Position numbers and translations under genes: made by a program. Source: JADJRG01 sp964474905 (GTDB lineage Bacteria; Myxococcota_A; Polyangia; Nannocystales; Nannocystaceae). Taken from it: 64,000 nucleotides of DNA. Of the stretch, positions 8,258 to 16,919 are shown in pieces. The notes under the pieces are model-generated. The model ran no database searches. It was given only the letters and a program-made list of their open reading frames with translations, and was not told the origin of the DNA. Position 1 is the stretch's first letter. Every line of letters begins with the position of its first letter. Location of the stretch: positions 9,097-73,096 of the forward strand of contig CAYYUP010000027.1 of assembly GCA_964474905.1 (NCBI GenBank). The letters are read 5' to 3'.

Positions 8258-9840
8258 CGTTGGCGGCTCGCTCGCAGGGACCAATCGACGCTGAGGCTGG
8301 CGAGAACTCGCAGCGCCGAGGTGTAATAATTGGTGATCAGCTCTTCGCCGAGCAGGTTGAGATGGATGCCCCGCCAAAGCTGGACGTTGAGCCCCGCCTG
8401 CACCGCCAAGGAGTAGCCACGGCGGGCGTTTGTCAGTTCGTCGCGATAGTAGAGTCCGTAGACGCGACCGTCGATCGCGAGGCGGTTCCAGGCGACCATT
8501 GTCCGGCTGTCGACGCTGCCGCCCGCTCGCAGACCTCCCTCGCCGCCGAGCGCGTAGCCGTCGAAGCGAAGGGCAAAGCGCGGGATCCGGTAGGCCGCTG
8601 TGACGCCGCCACCGACGCCTAGACGGACGTTTCGCCGCGGCTGAGTGCCGAGTTCGGCGGTCTCCTGCTCGCGAAAGATCCGGTTTTGCGAACGCGCGGC
8701 GAAGCGCCACCGAGTGCTCGGTCGCGACTCAAAGACCACCCGGATATCCTCGAAAGCCTCGTTGGTGAAGACGTTAAAAATCGAGTCCAGATCGAAGGCG
8801 GGGATCGTGCGGATGTAGAGCAGTCGCACGCCCTGTCGTGGGCCCATCGCCAGGTGCAGGCCCGCGCTCACATCGTCGAGACGGGCGCTGCCCAGGTTGT
8901 ATCGAAGCGCGGTGTAGGGATTGATCCGGCCCTTTGCGAGGCGGGCGGCGGCGCTCAGCGAGAGGATCTCTTGATCGACCGCGCTCTCGAGACCGTCGCG
9001 GCCCTCCTCCTCGATGGCCACGCGGTTCAGCGCGCCCGGGGTCCAGGTCCGGCGGTAGGCCGCACGCGCGTCGAGCCAGGGGATCCGGTCGAGCGAGATC
9101 GCAGCGCCGGCCATCGGCGAGAACGCCCGGTCACGGGGGCTGCCCGCGGTTCCGTCGGGCTCAAACGTTGGCAAGCCGAAGAGTTGGGAGCCATCGACCA
9201 TCAGCCCGCCAAACGCCTCGACCGCGATCGGTACCACCGGAAGATGTACTTTCGACCAGGCTCCGTCGAAGGCGTAGAAGTCGAGGCCGCTCATCTCGAA
9301 TTGACGGCCCACCCGGAGGTCGATGAGCCCGCCCAGGTTCTGTCCCTCGAGATAGGCGAAGAGCAGGTCGACCTGGCGACCGTCGACGCTCCTCAGAGTC
9401 TCGGCTTCGACGTCCTCGCCCTCGCGCAGGTAGGATCCAAAATCGTGGCGCAGACGCAGCGAAGTGACCAGGTGGAGCTGCCCCTCCTCGAAGGCCCGAT
9501 GGGCGTCTGTCATGCGTTTGGGCGGTAGCAGCTCGTAAACGCTGAGGTTGACGTACTGGACCAAACGCCGTCGGCTCAGCAGGGCCGTCGAGTTGGGTAC
9601 GCGCACCATAAACGCCTCGCCGTAGGTCCGGCTGGAGATGCGGACCTCAGCGGCCTGGGCGTTGCCGGGCCCGAGCCCCAGAGCCCAGCCAAGAGCGAGC
9701 GCGCAAAATCCTGCGGACCTTCGACGCTGACGCCAAGCACCGACCTCTGCAGTGCCGAGCGCACATGCCTCGCGAGCTGGAGCAGCACCAGCGGGCGACC
9801 GTGAAGCGGCCGGCGAGCGAACGATTGCACCAGCGGGCAT
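8254..9840 (-). CDS. predicted outer-membrane beta-barrel coupled to the multihaem cytochrome
   Basis: About 528 residues from the ATG at 9840. A signal-like region ends in GLGPGNAQAAEVRIS. The remainder alternates short amphipathic strands with polar turns (RLVQYVNLSVYEL, DLLFAYLEGQNLGGLIDLRVG, GVRLLYIRTIPAF, YSLAVQAGLNVQLW), the pattern of a large outer-membrane barrel. No porin subfamily is recognised with confidence. Its gene immediately precedes the 13-haem cytochrome gene with an ATGA overlap, as in porin-cytochrome conduits such as MtrAB-type systems, although I see no sequence motif specific to MtrB. The open frame extends to 10077, but the extra N-terminus is low-complexity Arg/Gly-rich and crosses the divergent gene, so it is not used. 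Confidence 0.65.
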   Translation of the reverse strand: MPAGAIVRSPAASRSPAGAAPAREACALGTAEVGAWRQRRRSAGFCALALGWALGLGPGNAQAAEVRISSRTYGEAFMVRVPNSTALLSRRRLVQYVNLSVYELLPPKRMTDAHRAFEEGQLHLVTSLRLRHDFGSYLREGEDVEAETLRSVDGRQVDLLFAYLEGQNLGGLIDLRVGRQFEMSGLDFYAFDGAWSKVHLPVVPIAVEAFGGLMVDGSQLFGLPTFEPDGTAGSPRDRAFSPMAGAAISLDRIPWLDARAAYRRTWTPGALNRVAIEEEGRDGLESAVDQEILSLSAAARLAKGRINPYTALRYNLGSARLDDVSAGLHLAMGPRQGVRLLYIRTIPAFDLDSIFNVFTNEAFEDIRVVFESRPSTRWRFAARSQNRIFREQETAELGTQPRRNVRLGVGGGVTAAYRIPRFALRFDGYALGGEGGLRAGGSVDSRTMVAWNRLAIDGRVYGLYYRDELTNARRGYSLAVQAGLNVQLWRGIHLNLLGEELITNYYTSALRVLASLSVDWSLRASRQR

Positions 9841-9923
9841 GAACCGGCACCATGCTATGCGATCTGCGACCGGCGAGGGTCCCCCCTGGGAACTTCGCCG
9901 CCCCCCCGCTGTCCCACCCCGAC

Positions 9924-11855
9924 GTGCCCGTCGTCTCCGCTGCGCAACCTGTCCCGGCCTCCCCTGCCGTCCGTGCGCACCGTCATCGGGGGCGCCTGCA
10001 AAACTCCCTTGGTGCCCTGCTCGGTGTTTGTGCGCTCTTCGGCGCCTGCGCCCATAAAAGCTCCCAAACCGCGCCAAAGCCCCCCCCAGAGGCCATCGGC
10101 TTCAGCGATGCACCCCTGCTCGGCGCCCAATCAGGACCCACCAGGGCCGCAGCCTCGCAGCCTAGCGAGCGAGTTGCCCGTCTCGATCGCCTGCTCGATC
10201 TCTTTGATGCCGCCCGTTTTGCAGAGGACCAAGGCGCCCGCGAGAGCCTCTGGGAGGGCCTTGGCGGCGCGTCGATGGGTCGGGGCCACGGTGCCAGCCG
10301 CGAAGCGCTCGCCCGTTTGCTCGACGAGGCGCTAGCTCTCGATGAGCTGCCGGGGCTCAGCGAAGACGAGCGAGAATTCGTCGCCTCCGTGCTGCAGCTA
10401 TTGACCGCAGATCTCCACCGACCGGCCGTCGCCGAGGATCTCTCGATCCAGACCGCGGCCTACCGCGAGCTCGTCTCCCTAGGGCACCCTCGAATCGTCG
10501 ATAACGCCCGCTGGCGGATTTACGATCACGTGCGCGGATGCCTCGTCGGTGCGATCTCAGCTCCGCCCGATCGGCGCCCAGAGATCGCCGTGCACAGTCT
10601 CTACGTCGCCAACGAATCGATCGAGGACTACCTCGACGACTCCCACTCCGTACACGTGAGGCCGCCGCCGCCGACCCCCGACGAGCTTTGGGCGTTGCTC
10701 GACAGCGAACGCCAAGCCTTGGCCGCGATCGACCGTTGGGCGCCGGTGCTCGATCACCGTGCCGCCGCCGACGAAGAACTCCGGCTCACGGCTGCGGCGG
10801 CCCTTCCCGCCCCTCGCGACCCAAACTGGCAGATCCTGTCGATGCCCACCGGCACCGGACGCAGCGAGAGCCAGGCGCCGATCATCCGCGTCGACGGGCA
10901 GACTTTAGTGATCGACGAAGGGCGCCCGCAGGAGCGTCGCGAAGCCCTCGGATCGCCTGGGGCCGCGCGCGCGTTGGCGGCAACGCTGGTCCAGGACGGC
11001 CGCGGCATCGTGCTTTTTGTCGCCCCGCCGATGACGCCCTCGCCGAACTTACGCACTGCGCTTCGGGCCCTGCTCAGCGCCCACGTCGCGACCGTCGAGT
11101 TCGCGATCCGCGAACCGCGGGTCGGCGAAGGCGAGAGTGATGTGATCCTCGCCCTGCCCCTTGAGGTCGTCCGTGACAGCGACCGCGGCCCGGCTGCCCT
11201 GGCTCTGCGTGGCGCTCGGCTGCACATGCACCTAGACGGTCGCGGGCCCCGGCTCGCGATCGACGGGCGTTGGCTCAGCACCCGCAGCGCTGGCCCGCGC
11301 GAGTTAAACGAGCTGCTTGCGAACCTCGCTCGGGCCTACCCCCGGGAGCACATGATCACCCTGAGCATCGGCTCGGATGTACTTCTCCAACAGCTCGTGG
11401 ATCTGCTGCGGGCGTTGACCGGCGGGCCCGAGCGGCGCTACGACGTCGCCGCCTGGAGTGTTGATCTCGATCCCACAGCGATCCGCGAGGCCAAGCCGAT
11501 CGACGCCGAAGATCGCCGAGTTGAGCGACGCGCAAAGCTCTACAGCGGCGCCGCGATGGCCTCGATCAAGCAGCCCTTCCCGCTGCCCGGCGGCGATCAG
11601 GGGCGCCTCGAAGCGCTCGCCCATGAGCTGGTGTACTGCCTCCCAGAGGCCGAGTCGGCGTTGCCCTCCAGCGGCCTCCAGATCCATCTGTCCTTTGAGG
11701 AAGGTCGGATCCGCGAGTTCGAGGTCGGCCGTCTCAACAAGCGCGGCAAGAAGCAGAAGCAGGCGATCGAAGCCTGTATTGGCGACGAGAGCCACGCCTT
11801 TCGTCTCCGTGAGCAGCGCGATCCGATCACGATCGACATCGTTCTCAGGCCCTAG
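9924..11855 (+). CDS. lipoprotein with two ExbD-like segments
   Basis: The protein has a lipobox (ALFGAC) after RLQNSLGALLGVC. With the in-frame GTG at 9924 the Cys is residue 42; an ATG at 9852 would give an implausibly long 66-residue leader, so the GTG is preferred but uncertain. Residues about 318-500 contain two segments with the pattern of ExbD/TolR periplasmic domains: IIRVDGQTLVIDEG...GIVLFVAPPMT, and HLDGRGPRLAIDGRW...ITLSIGSDVLLQQLVDLLR. There is no ExbD-type transmembrane anchor; a lipid anchor would replace it. The C-terminal part (LQIHLSFEEGRIREFEV) resembles an AgmX/PglI-type tail. The function is unknown. It is divergent from the barrel/cytochrome operon. Confidence 0.6.
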   Translation: MPVVSAAQPVPASPAVRAHRHRGRLQNSLGALLGVCALFGACAHKSSQTAPKPPPEAIGFSDAPLLGAQSGPTRAAASQPSERVARLDRLLDLFDAARFAEDQGARESLWEGLGGASMGRGHGASREALARLLDEALALDELPGLSEDEREFVASVLQLLTADLHRPAVAEDLSIQTAAYRELVSLGHPRIVDNARWRIYDHVRGCLVGAISAPPDRRPEIAVHSLYVANESIEDYLDDSHSVHVRPPPPTPDELWALLDSERQALAAIDRWAPVLDHRAAADEELRLTAAAALPAPRDPNWQILSMPTGTGRSESQAPIIRVDGQTLVIDEGRPQERREALGSPGAARALAATLVQDGRGIVLFVAPPMTPSPNLRTALRALLSAHVATVEFAIREPRVGEGESDVILALPLEVVRDSDRGPAALALRGARLHMHLDGRGPRLAIDGRWLSTRSAGPRELNELLANLARAYPREHMITLSIGSDVLLQQLVDLLRALTGGPERRYDVAAWSVDLDPTAIREAKPIDAEDRRVERRAKLYSGAAMASIKQPFPLPGGDQGRLEALAHELVYCLPEAESALPSSGLQIHLSFEEGRIREFEVGRLNKRGKKQKQAIEACIGDESHAFRLREQRDPITIDIVLRP

Positions 11856-11879
11856 TCACGACATCGAACTTTAGAGAGC

Positions 11880-13229
11880 TTATCGCCTATGCACATTGGC
11901 AACGAAGCCCTTAGGGTGCAGCGAGATCCGCAAGTTGGGCTGTGGTGGACCCATGGGCAGCTCAAAGGTGAACTTTTGGGCCAGTCGAGCGGTGACGACG
12001 GGCAACTCCACCATGGCCAAGTGCTTGCCAAGGCATACGTGCGGTCCGACGAGAAATGGGATGTAGGTATTGGCGGCGGGAGCTTGTAGGAAGCGATCGG
12101 GGTCGAAACGATCTGGATCCTGCCAGAGTTCCGGCGACCTGTGGAGCACGTAGGAGCAAACGTCGATGCGAGTGCCTCGGGGTATCTGCAACGAGCCCAG
12201 AGTCGTGTCGCGAATCGCGTGCGAGATCGACATGGGCACCGGCGGATACAAGCGCATCGTCTCCCTGCACCAGCGCAGTGTTGCCCTCAGGTCTCGCACA
12301 TCTGCCAGTGTGGTGGCCTGGGCCGCTGCGGCGCCCTCGTTGGCGACGGCTTCACTCTGCTCGGGATGAACAGCGAGCATCGCTACGCACCAGGCGATCG
12401 CCGTTGCGCTCGTCTCATGGCCGGCGGCGAGCATGCCCCGGATCTCGTGGATCGCTGTACGTCGTGTCATGCGTCCGTCGGCGACGGCCCCGCGGAGCGC
12501 GTCCATGAAGGGCGTGTCTTTCGCGTGTTCAAAGATCTGCGAACAGACATCATCGAACCATCGCTGCGCCTGTCGAACTTCGCGTCCAGTCGCTGCAAAT
12601 GCCACGGCTCGGCCCGCCAGATAGGTCACGACGCTGTTGCTTGTCAGGGCGATCAGGGCCCTGTGCATAGGCTTACCGGCAAACCCGTGCCGCTCAAAGT
12701 CAAACCCGAAGATGAAACGCCCGAGCACCCGCAACATGACCAACGAGAGATCACGAGCCGGTCGCACGGCCTCGCCAGCAGCCGACCAGTCGCGGATTAG
12801 ATGATCGACCTCCTCCTGAACAATACCGACCACATCGGAGATCGAGTCACGGCTAAACGCGGGGCGAAAGAGTGCTCGGCGCTCTCGCCAAACCTCGCCC
12901 TCCAAGCGGAGGATCCCATTCTGAAAAAGCTGCCGAGTGGGATGCACGTTCCGCAGAAAGTGGCTCTCGTCGGTCAATACCCGGTGCACCGAGGCGGGCC
13001 GAAGGGCCACGACGTGCGGCTTGGGCCCCAACCAGACAACAAAGTCATCACCTTCGGCTCGGGCCCAGTGCAGGTAGGAATTGAGCAGGCCCCCTCGCAG
13101 CACCGGCAAGAGATGCCCGAGTTGACGGAGGCGAGGAGGCGGGCCAACACGTCCGCGGTCTCGACTTGGGAGCCGCCAGCTGCCGGCGCCGAAGAGTTTG
13201 CCGCGAGCATCAAGTCGGTTCTGATTCAT
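11880..13229 (-). CDS. cytochrome P450
   Basis: The 449-residue protein carries the full P450 signature: the I-helix oxygen-activation motif AAGHETSA, the K-helix ETMR (ExxR), the DPDRFDPDRF region (PERF equivalent) and the haem-thiolate loop PFLVGPHVCLGKH, in which Cys399 is the axial ligand. No N-terminal membrane anchor is evident, so it is a soluble monooxygenase; the ...RALFRPAFSRD and HxxxR-like segments fit class I bacterial enzymes of the CYP4/CYP102-like branch. The substrate is unknown, and no ferredoxin or reductase lies next to it. I chose ATG 13229; the frame is open to 13358 and ATG 13256 is an alternative. A 538-base gap lies upstream. Confidence 0.92.
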   Translation of the reverse strand: MNQNRLDARGKLFGAGSWRLPSRDRGRVGPPPRLRQLGHLLPVLRGGLLNSYLHWARAEGDDFVVWLGPKPHVVALRPASVHRVLTDESHFLRNVHPTRQLFQNGILRLEGEVWRERRALFRPAFSRDSISDVVGIVQEEVDHLIRDWSAAGEAVRPARDLSLVMLRVLGRFIFGFDFERHGFAGKPMHRALIALTSNSVVTYLAGRAVAFAATGREVRQAQRWFDDVCSQIFEHAKDTPFMDALRGAVADGRMTRRTAIHEIRGMLAAGHETSATAIAWCVAMLAVHPEQSEAVANEGAAAAQATTLADVRDLRATLRWCRETMRLYPPVPMSISHAIRDTTLGSLQIPRGTRIDVCSYVLHRSPELWQDPDRFDPDRFLQAPAANTYIPFLVGPHVCLGKHLAMVELPVVTARLAQKFTFELPMGPPQPNLRISLHPKGFVANVHRR

Positions 13230-13767
13230 GCGAATTTCTGGAGGCGACGGTACCATCGGAGTGCGACTTCGAGGGCTTGCGAGACGTCGGTCGTCTGAAG
13301 AAGCACTGCGGAATGACGCTCGATGCCAAGGGCGACATGTCGTGCACATCGACAGCAAAAACTATGTCAATAACAACACCCCGATGATCGGGCGCTCCCA
13401 AGATTGTTCCACAATAGACGCAATGCTACGACGATTGGCACGGGGGCCTCTGATGCGGGGGTTCGCGTGGCGGGGCAGTCGTACGTCTCGGGCGGCTGGT
13501 CGCGGCCCGCAAGCTCAATGCGGCGGCCTGAGCGCTGAGGAGGCTCTGCATGCGGAGCGACAGCGTTGCCCGCGCCTCGACTCCCCATAAAGCTACTAGA
13601 GCCCCGTAGAACCCGAACGAGGGCATTTCGCCAGGCCACAAATGTCCGCAGGCGACCGCAGGATCGGCCTTGCGTGGGTACTGCGGCCTGCTCGTCCCCG
13701 TCGCTGCGTGAGGCAGCGCAAGCTGGCCTCTTTGCGTCTCGGCGCGAGTGGGGCTATTCGGGCGCGA
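13230..13767. promoter_or_regulatory. intergenic region between P450 and helicase, with palindromes
   Basis: This 538-base stretch separates two divergent genes and has no convincing coding frame. It contains the perfect palindrome CCCGATGATCGGG at 13380-13392 and the inverted repeat ATTGTTCCACAAT at 13403-13415, both in a locally AT-richer patch. On the minus strand a TTGACA box (13370-13365) lies about 140 bases from the P450 start, but no good -10 box follows at normal spacing. The palindromes are candidate repressor sites for the P450 gene; the rest is featureless to me. Confidence 0.35.
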
Positions 13768-15579
13768 ATGGCTGACGATGACGACTCTTTCTCGGGCGTG
13801 CCCCTCCCCCTGCGGGAGGCCATGCGCCAGCGCGGCTTCACCGAGCTCACGCCGGTGCAGCGGGCCGTCCTCGACGCCCAAACCCAGAACACCAACCTGC
13901 GAATCTCGTCGCAGACCGGATCGGGCAAGACGGTCGCGATCGGCCTAGCGCTTGCCCCTGCGCTCATCGAAGCCTTTGCCGAGGGCGATGAAAAAACCGA
14001 GAAAACCGAAAAACGCGACAAGCACGGCAAGCCCAAGGTTCTGTTGATCGCGCCCACACGCGAACTGGCGGCGCAGGTGCAGGCCGAGCTGGCCTGGCTC
14101 TTTGCCGGTCTCAGGGGGCTGCGCACCTGTGTCGTAACTGGCGGCACCGATATCCAGCGCGAGCGCCAGGCACTTCGCCGCGGCGTGACGATTGTCGTCG
14201 GCACTCCCGGTCGGTTGCTCGATCACATCCGTGGTGGTTCGCTCCGAGTCGACGCGCTCGAGCACGTGGTTCTCGACGAAGCCGACCACATGCTCGACAT
14301 GGGTTTTAAGGACGAACTCGACGCCATCACCGAAGAATTGCCGCCAGAACGACGTTCTCACCTGGTTTCGGCGACATTTCCTCGGGCTGTTGTGCGTTTC
14401 GCGGATCGTTTTCAGCCCGGTGCTCTGCACCTCGAGGGCACGCGCCTAGGCGAAGCCAATGCCGACATCGAACACATGGCCTACTTGGTCGACGAACGCG
14501 ATCGCTACGCGGCGCTCGTCAACCTGATGCTGCTCACCGACGGCGAGCGCTGCTTGGTTTTTGTCCGTCGGCGAATCGAAACTACCGAGATCGCCGAGCG
14601 CCTTGCGGCCGACGGTTTCTCGGCCCTGCCCTTTAGCGGTGATCTCCCGCAGGGCCAGCGCACGCGCACCCTCAATGCCTTCCGCAGCGATGTTGTACGG
14701 ATCCTGGTCGCGACCGATGTGGCCGCCCGGGGCATCGACGTCGCCGACATCGCCACGGTTGTGCATATCGATTTGCCCGCCGATGCAGAGACCTATACCC
14801 ATCGCAGCGGCCGTACCGGTCGCGCGGGCCAGAAAGGGCGCAGCATCCTGTTGGCACCGGCTCGGGCCGAGCGACGCCTGCGGCAGGTGCTGCGACACGC
14901 CAAGGTCGAGGCCGGCTGGAGCACCCTGCCCGGTCCTTCACGGATCGATAAAGCCCTCAAAAAACGGGCTCGCAAGCGCATCCACAACGCGATGACGGTC
15001 GAAGAGGCCCCGCCCGAGGGCATGATCGAGTACGCCCAGGCACTGCTCGAGCGCTACGACCCCGCGACCTTGGTCGCGCGTCTGGTCGAGCTCGCCCGCC
15101 CCGTGCTGCCGCGTGAGCCGATGCCCTACAGCGAGCCCGCGCGCAGGGAGCCCAGCGATCGCAAGCGCAATCGCGAAGAGCAGAATTTTGTGCCCTTTCG
15201 GATCGCCTTTGGTGCTCGCGAAGGTGCCTCGCCGGCCCGTCTACTCGCCACTGTCTGCCGACGCGGCGAGATCTCCGGCAAGCAGATCGGGGCCATCCGA
15301 ATCGGCGATCAGGAGAGTTCTTTCGAGGTCGATGCGAGCGTTGCAGAGACCTTTCTCCAGCGCGCCTCCAAGCTCTGTGAGCGCTCACCGCATCAGGTGA
15401 TCGAGCGCCGCGAGAGCATGCCAGAGCGCACGGATCGCGGCCCCGGTGGCCGATTTAGAGGCGGACCCCAGGGATCCCGAGGCGGGTTTAGGGACGATCG
15501 CGGTCCTCGAGAGGATCGCGACTCGCGGGGCGGTCGGCCACGCTCCGGTGGCTTTCGCCCGCCCCGACGCCCGAGATAA
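13768..15579 (+). CDS. DEAD-box ATP-dependent RNA helicase, DbpA-like
   Basis: The 603-residue protein has all DEAD-box motifs: Q-motif region FTELTPVQRAVLDA, Walker A SQTGSGKT, PTREL, TPGR, DEADHML, SAT (VSATFP), the ATDVAARGID segment and HRSGRTGRAG. A region near residues 465-540 (NFVPFRIAFGAREGASP...GEISGKQIGAIRIGDQESSFEV) is the DbpA RNA-binding domain, which in E. coli DbpA binds 23S rRNA hairpin 92. The protein ends in an Arg/Gly-rich tail (RGPGGRFRGG and similar), common in cold-shock-type helicases. It probably works in ribosome assembly. ATG 13768 begins MADDDDSF; the frame upstream (from 13642) lacks domain content. It converges on a Cys-rich gene across a hairpin terminator. Confidence 0.93.
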   Translation: MADDDDSFSGVPLPLREAMRQRGFTELTPVQRAVLDAQTQNTNLRISSQTGSGKTVAIGLALAPALIEAFAEGDEKTEKTEKRDKHGKPKVLLIAPTRELAAQVQAELAWLFAGLRGLRTCVVTGGTDIQRERQALRRGVTIVVGTPGRLLDHIRGGSLRVDALEHVVLDEADHMLDMGFKDELDAITEELPPERRSHLVSATFPRAVVRFADRFQPGALHLEGTRLGEANADIEHMAYLVDERDRYAALVNLMLLTDGERCLVFVRRRIETTEIAERLAADGFSALPFSGDLPQGQRTRTLNAFRSDVVRILVATDVAARGIDVADIATVVHIDLPADAETYTHRSGRTGRAGQKGRSILLAPARAERRLRQVLRHAKVEAGWSTLPGPSRIDKALKKRARKRIHNAMTVEEAPPEGMIEYAQALLERYDPATLVARLVELARPVLPREPMPYSEPARREPSDRKRNREEQNFVPFRIAFGAREGASPARLLATVCRRGEISGKQIGAIRIGDQESSFEVDASVAETFLQRASKLCERSPHQVIERRESMPERTDRGPGGRFRGGPQGSRGGFRDDRGPREDRDSRGGRPRSGGFRPPRRPR

Positions 15580-15607
15580 CCCGGCTCACCAAGCCCACCA
15601 AGCCAAC

Positions 15608-15644
15608 AAAAAAAGGGCCGAGCTCCTTGCGGAGGCTCGGCCCT
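15608..15644 (-). terminator. Rho-independent terminator
   Basis: A 10-base-pair stem (AGGGCCGAGC at 15614-15623 with GCTCGGCCCT at 15635-15644) lies between the convergent helicase and Cys-rich genes. On the minus strand the stem is followed by seven T (A-run 15608-15614), so it terminates the Cys-rich gene. It may also act weakly on the helicase transcript. Confidence 0.8.
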
Positions 15645-15662
15645 CTTGCATTGGATCCGGGG

Positions 15663-16775
15663 CTACTTGATCGCGGCCTTGGGCTGGCACATCGACACCT
15701 TCGAGGCGCAGATCTCAGCGCAGACCTCGACGTTGTTGGTGCAGGTCAGCTTGCAGGTCGCTCGATCGGTCGCCCGTTTGTTCTCCTGAGTGCAGGAGCT
15801 GGTGCAGAGGCTTTGTTGATTGTCGCAACCCCGATTGCAGGAGCTGACTGCAGCGCAAGATTGGGCCGGAGCGGGCGATGCGGTCAGCTTTGTTTTGCCC
15901 ATGGAAGGCGGCGCAGGTGGGGTTGCAGGGGGCGCCTGGTAGTTTGCGGCGGGGTAGCTAGGGGTTGACCTGTGACCCCCTGCGACACCATTTGACGACT
16001 CGATCACGGCCCGCCGAGCGGCCTCGGCCGAGGTACCCTGGGTGTGATAGACGGTGCCCTGCGGCAGCGCGTCGAGCTTGCTGTTGCAGGTCAGCTTGCA
16101 GGTCTCACGGTCGGTGTTATTGCGGTAGGCCGAGCGGTTGCAAGTTGCCCTGCATTGATTGGCCTCGGCCTCTAAGTGGTTTCGTCGGGCAGCGGGTGCA
16201 GTGCTCGGCTGCTTGGGCGAGAAAACCATCGGACCCCCGGCAGAGAGCCGACCGCTCGGGGTGTAGCCCCCGGATTGCGGTGCCTTGCCGACGTTAGGTC
16301 GGGGTGGCGGCCGGGGTGTCGGGGTCGCGGTGCTGTACTCGGAGGCCTTGGCTTTGCACTGCAACCTGCAGGTGGCGCGGTCGGTGGAGAGGGCCTCGTG
16401 ATCACATACGCTTTGGCAACGCGTGAGATCGGCGGCTGTCCAGCGAACCTTGGCGGCAGCAGGACTCGCTGGGGGGGTTGCCGCGGGGGGCGTTGCGAGG
16501 GTCGCTGGGGGGCTTACCGCGGGGGCCGGCCTGGGCACGGGTTTTGGCGGTGGTGTCGTCCGAGCTTCGGCGAGCTTCGCTTCGTTGAACTCGTTGCGAC
16601 ACTGCAAGCGGCAGGTCGCCCGGTCGTCATCCCCCTTTGCAGAAGAGAGGCAGGTATTCGCGCAGATCTTGAGCTGCGCCTGGGGACTCTGCGGACCGGC
16701 TGCCGCGACGCTCGCATTCCCGAGCCCGAGGCCAGCCATTGAGACAATAAATGTTCCGATCCAGAGATGTCGCAT
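15663..16775 (-). CDS. secreted protein with four Cys-rich repeats
   Basis: The 370-residue protein has a signal peptide (MRHLWIGTFIVSMAGLGLGN... cleaved near ASVAAAG). Four copies of a small repeat follow, each with CxxxC, a spacer and DRxTCxLxC: CANTC...DRATCRLQC, CQSVC...DRATCRLQC, CRATC...DRETCKLTC and CTSSC...DRATCKLTC. The C-terminus adds CNRGC, CAEIC and a final Cys. Pro/Ala-rich linkers separate the repeats. I do not recognise a named family. The paired CxxxC hairpins suggest disulfide-stapled helical modules in the periplasm or on the cell surface. Confidence 0.75.
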   Translation of the reverse strand: MRHLWIGTFIVSMAGLGLGNASVAAAGPQSPQAQLKICANTCLSSAKGDDDRATCRLQCRNEFNEAKLAEARTTPPPKPVPRPAPAVSPPATLATPPAATPPASPAAAKVRWTAADLTRCQSVCDHEALSTDRATCRLQCKAKASEYSTATPTPRPPPRPNVGKAPQSGGYTPSGRLSAGGPMVFSPKQPSTAPAARRNHLEAEANQCRATCNRSAYRNNTDRETCKLTCNSKLDALPQGTVYHTQGTSAEAARRAVIESSNGVAGGHRSTPSYPAANYQAPPATPPAPPSMGKTKLTASPAPAQSCAAVSSCNRGCDNQQSLCTSSCTQENKRATDRATCKLTCTNNVEVCAEICASKVSMCQPKAAIK

Positions 16776-16919
16776 GAACCCTCCTCAGGGTAGGTGAATC
16801 AACCACACGCTAGCAGAGCTGTGGGTGCTCGCAAACATTCCAAATGATCTTCGTTCGCAGGGGTGCGCTTCGGCACTGTTGAATCGTTCACAATCGCACT
16901 GTGCGATACCCTCCTGGCA

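Noticed and set aside
13365..13370. TTGACA box as a P450 promoter
   Set aside because: No good -10 sequence follows at 16-18 bases, so it is not reported as a promoter on its own.
13228..13590. Open frame in the P450-helicase gap
   Set aside because: Composition is irregular and there is no recognisable domain or signal; probably chance in high-GC DNA.
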